From Thauera sp. GDN1 (GTDB lineage: Bacteria > Pseudomonadota > Gammaproteobacteria > Burkholderiales > Rhodocyclaceae), in contig NZ_CP097870.1 in the NCBI RefSeq assembly GCF_029223545.1, positions 3,806,386 through 3,870,385 of the forward strand: a stretch of 64,000 bases of DNA. The letters run 5' to 3'. The stretch's first letter is position 1, and each line of letters begins with the position of its first letter. Position numbers and translations under genes: made by a program. The notes under the pieces are model-generated. The model did not search any database, was not told where the DNA came from, and was given only the letters and a program-made list of their open reading frames with translations. This document shows positions 59,971-64,000 of this stretch, in pieces.

Positions 59971-61323
59971 CTACTTTCCGATGCAGAACCGGGAAAAGAT
60001 GACGCCGAGCAGCTCGTCGGCGGTGAACTCACCGGTGATCTCGCCCAGCCGTTCCTGCGCGAGGCGCAACTCCTCGGCGAACAGCTCCAGCGCGCCGAGC
60101 TGGCAACCCGCCTCGACCACGTGGGCCAAGGCCTGGCGCAGCGCGAGCAGATGCCGCTCGCGCGCGAGGATCACGTCCTCGCCATGCGCGTGCCAGCCGG
60201 CGATACGCAGCAGCTCGCGGCGCACCAGCTCGACCCCCTCCCCGCCGCGCGCGGACACCTGCAGCCGTACCCGGCCGCCGGCTTCGCTCCGCGCGGCCGC
60301 CAGGCCGACGAGATCGATCTTGTTGACGACCGTGATCCGCTCCACCGCAGGTGGCAGGCGGCGGTCGATGTCGTCATCGCCGCCCTCGCCCTGCGCTGCA
60401 TCGACCAGGCGCAGGATCACGTCCGCACGCTCGATCTCGCGCCAGGTGCGCTCGATGCCGATGCGCTCGACGGTGTCCGCGGTGTCGCGCAGGCCGGCGG
60501 TGTCGATGATATGAAGCGGTATGCCTTCGATCTGGATGGTCTCGCGCAAGGCATCACGCGTCGTGCCGGCGATGTCGGTGACGATCGCCCGCTCCTCGCC
60601 GGCGAGCTGGTTCAGCAGGCTCGACTTGCCGACGTTGGGCTCCCCGACCAGCACGACGTTCAGGCCGCTGCGCAGCAAGGCACCCTGACGCGCACGGTCG
60701 AGCAGCTCCGCGAGCTGGCTGCGGATGCCTTCGAGTCGGGGCAGCGCGCGCGCACGCTCGAGGAAGTCGATCTCTTCCTCGGGGAAGTCCAGCGTCGCCT
60801 CGACCAGCATGCGCAGGTCGATCAAGGCATCGACGATGCGATGCACCTCTTCCGAGAAACGGCCGGATAGCGAGCGCACCGCCGAACGCGCGGCGGCGGC
60901 CGTGGAGGCTTCGATGAGGTCGGCGACGCTCTCGGCCTGCGCCAGGTCGAGCTTGCCGTTGAGGAAGGCGCGACGGGTGAATTCGCCCGGCTCGGCCAGG
61001 CGCGCACCGAGCTGCAGGCAGCGCTCGAGCAGCATCTGCATCACCACCGGGCCGCCATGGCCCTGCAGCTCGAGCACATCCTCGCCGGTGAAGGACGCCG
61101 GGGCGGAGAAGTAGAGGAGGATGCCTTCGTCGATGGCGCGCCCCTCGTCATCGAGGAAGCGCGTGAAGTGTGCGGTGCGCGGTTTCGGCACGCGCCCGCA
61201 CAGGGCGAAGGCGAAGTCGCTCAGGCTGGCGCCCGAGACGCGGACGACACCGACGCCGCCGCGCCCCGGTGCCGTCGCAATCGCGGCGATCGTGTCAGGC
61301 GGGCTTGCCGGCCGACTTTGCAC
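59971..61323 (-). CDS. mnmE: tRNA modification GTPase MnmE (TrmE)
   Basis: With MnmG, makes cmnm5U/mnm5U at tRNA wobble position 34. 450 residues: N-terminal folate-binding part ([20 protein letters not shown]), a helical domain with an inserted G domain ([34 protein letters not shown]), and the C-terminal Cys motif FCIGK. Start GTG 61323 overlaps the yidC stop by 29 bases; no better start lies nearer. Part of the conserved rpmH-rnpA-yidD-yidC-mnmE run. Confidence 0.95.
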   Translation of the reverse strand: MQSRPASPPDTIAAIATAPGRGGVGVVRVSGASLSDFAFALCGRVPKPRTAHFTRFLDDEGRAIDEGILLYFSAPASFTGEDVLELQGHGGPVVMQMLLERCLQLGARLAEPGEFTRRAFLNGKLDLAQAESVADLIEASTAAAARSAVRSLSGRFSEEVHRIVDALIDLRMLVEATLDFPEEEIDFLERARALPRLEGIRSQLAELLDRARQGALLRSGLNVVLVGEPNVGKSSLLNQLAGEERAIVTDIAGTTRDALRETIQIEGIPLHIIDTAGLRDTADTVERIGIERTWREIERADVILRLVDAAQGEGGDDDIDRRLPPAVERITVVNKIDLVGLAAARSEAGGRVRLQVSARGGEGVELVRRELLRIAGWHAHGEDVILARERHLLALRQALAHVVEAGCQLGALELFAEELRLAQERLGEITGEFTADELLGVIFSRFCIGK

Positions 61324-62953
61324 TTTCGATCATCCGCGTGATCTGCCACTGCTGGGCGATCGACAGGCAGTTGTTGACCACCCAGTACAGCACCAGACCC
61401 GACGGGAACCACAGGAACATGAAGGTGAAGATGATCGGCATCGCCATCATGACCTTGGCCTGGATCGGATCCGGCGGGGTCGGGTTCAGCTTCATCTGGA
61501 TCAGCATGGAAGCGCCCATGATGATCGGCAGGATGAAGTACGGATCCTTGGCCGACAGGTCGGTGATCCAGCCCAGCCACGGCGCGTGGCGCATCTCGAC
61601 GCTGCCCAGCAGCACCCAGTACAGCGCGATGAACACCGGGATCTGCACCAGGATCGGCAGGCAGCCGCCGAGCGGATTGATCTTCTCGGTGCGGTAGAGA
61701 TTCATCATCTCCTGCTGCATCTTGGCCTTGTCGTTGCCGTACATCTCCTTCATGCGCTGCAGGCGCGGGCCGAGCACGCGCATCTTGGCCATCGACTTGT
61801 AGCTGGCGGCCGAGAGCGGGAAGAAGATCGCCTTGATCGCCACGGTGACCAGGATGATCGCCCAGCCCCAGTTGCCGGTCAGCTTGTGGAGCCACGACAG
61901 CACCCAGAACAGCGGCGCGGCGATCACGGTCAGCCAGCCGTAGTCGACCACCAGGTCGAGGCCCGGCGCGATGCCTTCGAGCTTGTCCTGCTCCTGCGGA
62001 CCGGCGTACAGGCGGGTGGCGACCGCGCCTTCCGCGCCCGGGGCGATCGAGGCCACCGGCAGGATCACGCCGGCGGAGAACAGGTTGTTGCCGAGCGCAC
62101 GGGCGAAATACTCGCGCTCCGCGCCCTGCTCGGGCAGCCAGGCGCCGACGAAGTAGTGCTGCACCATCGCCACCCAGCCGTCGCTCGCCGTCTTCGGGAA
62201 CTTGGCGTCACCGTCGGTGATGTCCTCGAACTTCACCTTCTGGAACTTGCTGGCGTCGGTGAAGAAGGCCGGGCCGGTGAAGGTGGTGACGCCGAAGGCT
62301 TCGACCTGCTCGGCAGGGTTGCCGTCGCGGGTGAGCTGGAAGTAGGCGTGCGGCGCGATCGCCTGGCCGGAGCCGTTGCGGATCTCGTAGGACACGTCGA
62401 CCAGGTAGCTGCCCCGATTGAAGCGCATCAGCTTGGTGACCTGCACCCCGTTCTGCTCCGGCGCCTGCAGGCGCAGGGTCACGTTGTCCTCGCCATCCTT
62501 GAGCTGCAAGGCGCTCGCGGGGAGCTCGAACACGGTCTTGTGCGTGGGCAGGCCTTCACCGATCAGGCCGGACTGGGCGGCATACTGGTGGCGCGTGGTG
62601 CCGTCGTCGAGCAGCACGAAGTTGCCGCCAGCCTCGCCGCTCGCCTTGTGCTGCTTGAGCTCGAGACGGACGATGTCGCCGCCCTGGGCGGACACCTCGG
62701 CGCGCAGCATGTCGGTCTCGACGACCACACGCGGCGCGGCTGCGGCCGCGGCGGATTGCTCACCGGGGACGACCGGCTGGCCCGCTGCGGCACTCAGCGT
62801 GGGCGTGGGGACGGCACCGTCGGCGGTCGCCGCGGCACCCGCGGCCGCCTGCTGCTGGGCTGCGGGCGGCTGGTTATGCTTGATCCAGCCCTCCCACAGC
62901 ATGACCATGGCGAAGGAGAAAATCAGGAAGAGGATGAGGCGGCGTTGATCCAT
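61295..62953 (-). CDS. yidC: Membrane protein insertase YidC
   Basis: Inserts and folds inner-membrane proteins alone or with SecYEG. 552 residues: an N-terminal anchor ([20 protein letters not shown]), an Ala/Pro-rich linker, a large periplasmic domain (~90-330) and five membrane segments. The conserved hydrophilic groove Arg region lies in [19 protein letters not shown]. 5' end 20 bases after yidD; mnmE overlaps its 3' end. Confidence 0.96.
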   Translation of the reverse strand: MDQRRLILFLIFSFAMVMLWEGWIKHNQPPAAQQQAAAGAAATADGAVPTPTLSAAAGQPVVPGEQSAAAAAAPRVVVETDMLRAEVSAQGGDIVRLELKQHKASGEAGGNFVLLDDGTTRHQYAAQSGLIGEGLPTHKTVFELPASALQLKDGEDNVTLRLQAPEQNGVQVTKLMRFNRGSYLVDVSYEIRNGSGQAIAPHAYFQLTRDGNPAEQVEAFGVTTFTGPAFFTDASKFQKVKFEDITDGDAKFPKTASDGWVAMVQHYFVGAWLPEQGAEREYFARALGNNLFSAGVILPVASIAPGAEGAVATRLYAGPQEQDKLEGIAPGLDLVVDYGWLTVIAAPLFWVLSWLHKLTGNWGWAIILVTVAIKAIFFPLSAASYKSMAKMRVLGPRLQRMKEMYGNDKAKMQQEMMNLYRTEKINPLGGCLPILVQIPVFIALYWVLLGSVEMRHAPWLGWITDLSAKDPYFILPIIMGASMLIQMKLNPTPPDPIQAKVMMAMPIIFTFMFLWFPSGLVLYWVVNNCLSIAQQWQITRMIESAKSAGKPA

Positions 62954-62973
62954 CGGATTCGTTCTGTCTCAGG

Positions 62974-63183
62974 TCAGGGAACGGGATCATACCCGCCCGG
63001 ATTGAAAGGGTGACAGCGCCCCACCCGTTTCGCCGCCATCCAGCCGCCGCGCAGCGCGCCGTGGCGTTCGATGGCCTCGATCGCGTATTCGGAACAGGTC
63101 GGGTGGAAACGGCAGTTGCGCCCGAGCATCGGGCTGATCGCGTAGCGGTAGAAACGCACCAGGGCGATCAACACGGTTTTCAT
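62974..63183 (-). CDS. yidD: Membrane protein insertion efficiency factor YidD
   Basis: A 69-residue protein with the three-Cys YidD pattern ([34 protein letters not shown]), membrane-associated, aiding protein insertion with YidC. Its ATG overlaps the rnpA stop by 4 bases. Length and location are standard for the rpmH-rnpA-yidD-yidC cluster. Confidence 0.94.
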   Translation of the reverse strand: MKTVLIALVRFYRYAISPMLGRNCRFHPTCSEYAIEAIERHGALRGGWMAAKRVGRCHPFNPGGYDPVP

Positions 63184-63542
63184 GTGCGGGGCAACCTCTG
63201 CAGCAAGGCGAGCAGGTCGAGATTCAGTTCGGCGCGGGTCGCCTTCGCGACCGGCGCATGCAGGCGCACGACGAGGTCCATGGCCGGCAGCGCCTCGCGA
63301 TGACGCCTGAATGTCTCGCGCGCGATGCGCTTGACCAGATTGCGCAGGTTCGCGCGCTTGGCGAGCTTCTTGGCCACGACCACGCCGAGACGGGCGGTGT
63401 CGAGGTCGTTGGGGCGGTAATGCAGCATGTAGAAGCGCCCGCGCAATGCCCGCCGAAAAGCAAAAACGGATGAATACTCATCCGTTTTGTGCAATCTGTG
63501 AGCGCTGCGGAAACCCTGGTCAGCGCCCGTGGGCAGCGTCAC
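63180..63542 (-). CDS. rnpA: Ribonuclease P protein component
   Basis: Protein subunit of RNase P, which cuts tRNA 5' leaders with the M1 RNA. 120 residues from GTG 63542, one base after the rpmH stop. The basic RNP motif [20 protein letters not shown] is intact and [17 protein letters not shown] matches the RnpA N-terminus. Overlaps yidD by 4 bases. A longer frame upstream runs over rpmH and is not the true start. Confidence 0.93.
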   Translation of the reverse strand: MTLPTGADQGFRSAHRLHKTDEYSSVFAFRRALRGRFYMLHYRPNDLDTARLGVVVAKKLAKRANLRNLVKRIARETFRRHREALPAMDLVVRLHAPVAKATRAELNLDLLALLQRLPRT

Positions 63543-63543
63543 C

Positions 63544-63678
63544 TCAGACGGCGAGGCGATGACGGCCCTTGGCACGACGTGCGCGGATGACCGCACGGCC
63601 GCCACGGGTCTTCATGCGGACCAGGAAGCCGTGGGTGCGCTTGCGACGGACAACGGAGGGCTGATAAGTGCGTTTCAT
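63544..63678 (-). CDS. rpmH: 50S ribosomal protein L34
   Basis: Ribosomal protein of 44 residues beginning [20 protein letters not shown] and ending GRHRLAV, very basic, an unmistakable L34 sequence. It is the first gene of the cluster toward mnmE and is normally next to dnaA, transcribed the other way; dnaA would lie just beyond the window's right edge. Too short to be found by standard length cut-offs. Confidence 0.97.
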   Translation of the reverse strand: MKRTYQPSVVRRKRTHGFLVRMKTRGGRAVIRARRAKGRHRLAV

Positions 63679-63710
63679 GATCGGACTGCCAGTGTTAGGT
63701 CAAACACGAG

Positions 63711-63739
63711 AGTTAAATGGATAATCCCATGTTTGTCAA
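63711..63739 (-). promoter_or_regulatory. rpmH promoter
   Basis: On the minus strand TTGACA (63734-63739) and TTAACT (63711-63716) are 17 bases apart, an almost ideal sigma-70 promoter for the rpmH-rnpA-yidD-yidC-mnmE transcript. The predicted start, near 63704, leaves a leader of about 25 bases. Confidence 0.75.
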
Positions 63740-63759
63740 GAACAATTTTTGCCCACCCC

Positions 63760-63768
63760 TGTGGATAA
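63760..63768 (-). promoter_or_regulatory. DnaA box upstream of rpmH
   Basis: TGTGGATAA, the exact reverse complement of DnaA box TTATCCACA, 82 bases before rpmH. It is the only exact box in 63679-64000. It fits the rpmH-dnaA intergenic region; more boxes and the unwinding element would be expected beyond 64000. Confidence 0.6.
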
Positions 63769-64000
63769 GTCGGGTCGCGCGCATTACAATGATTGCTTTC
63801 GTGCCTCCGGCTCCCTGCGCGCTGCGCAGGCCACGCCGCCAGCGAATGCCGCCGTCCGAGCGCAATGCAGGCACACGACTCCGACCCGAGCACCACCCGG
63901 CATGCCCGCCGTTCAGGCGCCCTGCCGCCATGAGCACACACTATTGTCGTACATCGAAGCACAAACCCTATCGCCGTCAACCTCGCCTGCCGCCCACGCC
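63769..64000. other. Right-edge intergenic region, probably the dnaA/oriC side
   Basis: No convincing gene. A frame opening at ATG 63930 (+) runs off the edge (MSTHYCRTSKHKPYRRQP) but looks like chance sequence and is unlike the start of DnaA. From gene order I infer that oriC and dnaA lie beyond 64000. Confidence 0.35.

Overview
The window is 64 kb of GC-rich (roughly 68-70%) bacterial chromosome. Gene content and order point to a denitrifying betaproteobacterium of the Rhodocyclales / Zoogloeaceae type (Thauera, Azoarcus, Aromatoleum relatives). The evidence is periplasmic nitrate reductase with NarXL and a DNR-type regulator, the order rsmB-DUF4390-ntrY-ntrX-trkA-trkH, MetX/MetW, DUF3460, and the run mnmE-yidC-yidD-rnpA-rpmH at the right edge. 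That run normally abuts dnaA and oriC. Species assignment is inference.

Layout. 1-4.95 kb: nitrate respiration (napFDA, narXL, a Crp/Fnr regulator) with recognisable FNR-type and NarL-type sites. 4.99-15.4 kb: core genes, namely an exonuclease/GIY-YIG fusion, spoT-rpoZ-gmk-yicC on the minus strand and, divergently, a Ser/Thr kinase, a PP2C phosphatase, rph, rdgB and hemW. 15.4-20.4 kb: an accessory stretch with a RAYT transposase remnant, a PhoD-like phosphatase, a DUF2703 protein, an integron-type attC site with AT-richer cassette-like genes (one HEPN-like), and a NYN-domain protein. 20.5-31.2 kb: TelA locus, sppA, trmB, thiSG, a metXW operon behind a SAM-II-like riboswitch with an intrinsic terminator, and a polytopic membrane protein with a TIR-like C-terminus. 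31.3-45.5 kb: ampG, azlCD, a SMUG1-like glycosylase, an aldo/keto reductase, a TetR-controlled HlyD/ABC exporter, a two-component system with PepSY and Gly/Met-rich exported proteins, a TerB protein, carbonic anhydrase and a sugar kinase. 45.5-64 kb: priA, hemE, trkHA, ntrXY, rsmB, speED, a TSUP permease flanked by two parS-like sites, then mnmE to rpmH.

How parts work together. NarX/NarL sense nitrate and appear to act on their own promoter. The nap promoter carries a site suited to FNR/DNR, and a DNR-like gene sits divergent to narXL. SpoT, RpoZ and Gmk link guanine-nucleotide synthesis to the stringent response. NtrYX is cotranscribed with the Trk K+ system, but its NtrX has lost the motifs needed to activate sigma-54. 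MetX/MetW make acylated homoserine under apparent SAM control. The parS-like sites and DnaA boxes at the right end fit an origin-proximal position.

Most promising for follow-up: the TIR-like membrane protein (29.1-30.9 kb), the attC/HEPN cassette region (18.2-19.3 kb), the SAM-II leader, the parS-like pair, and the REP/RAYT traces. Start codons marked uncertain were chosen by eye from ribosome-binding sites and neighbouring genes.
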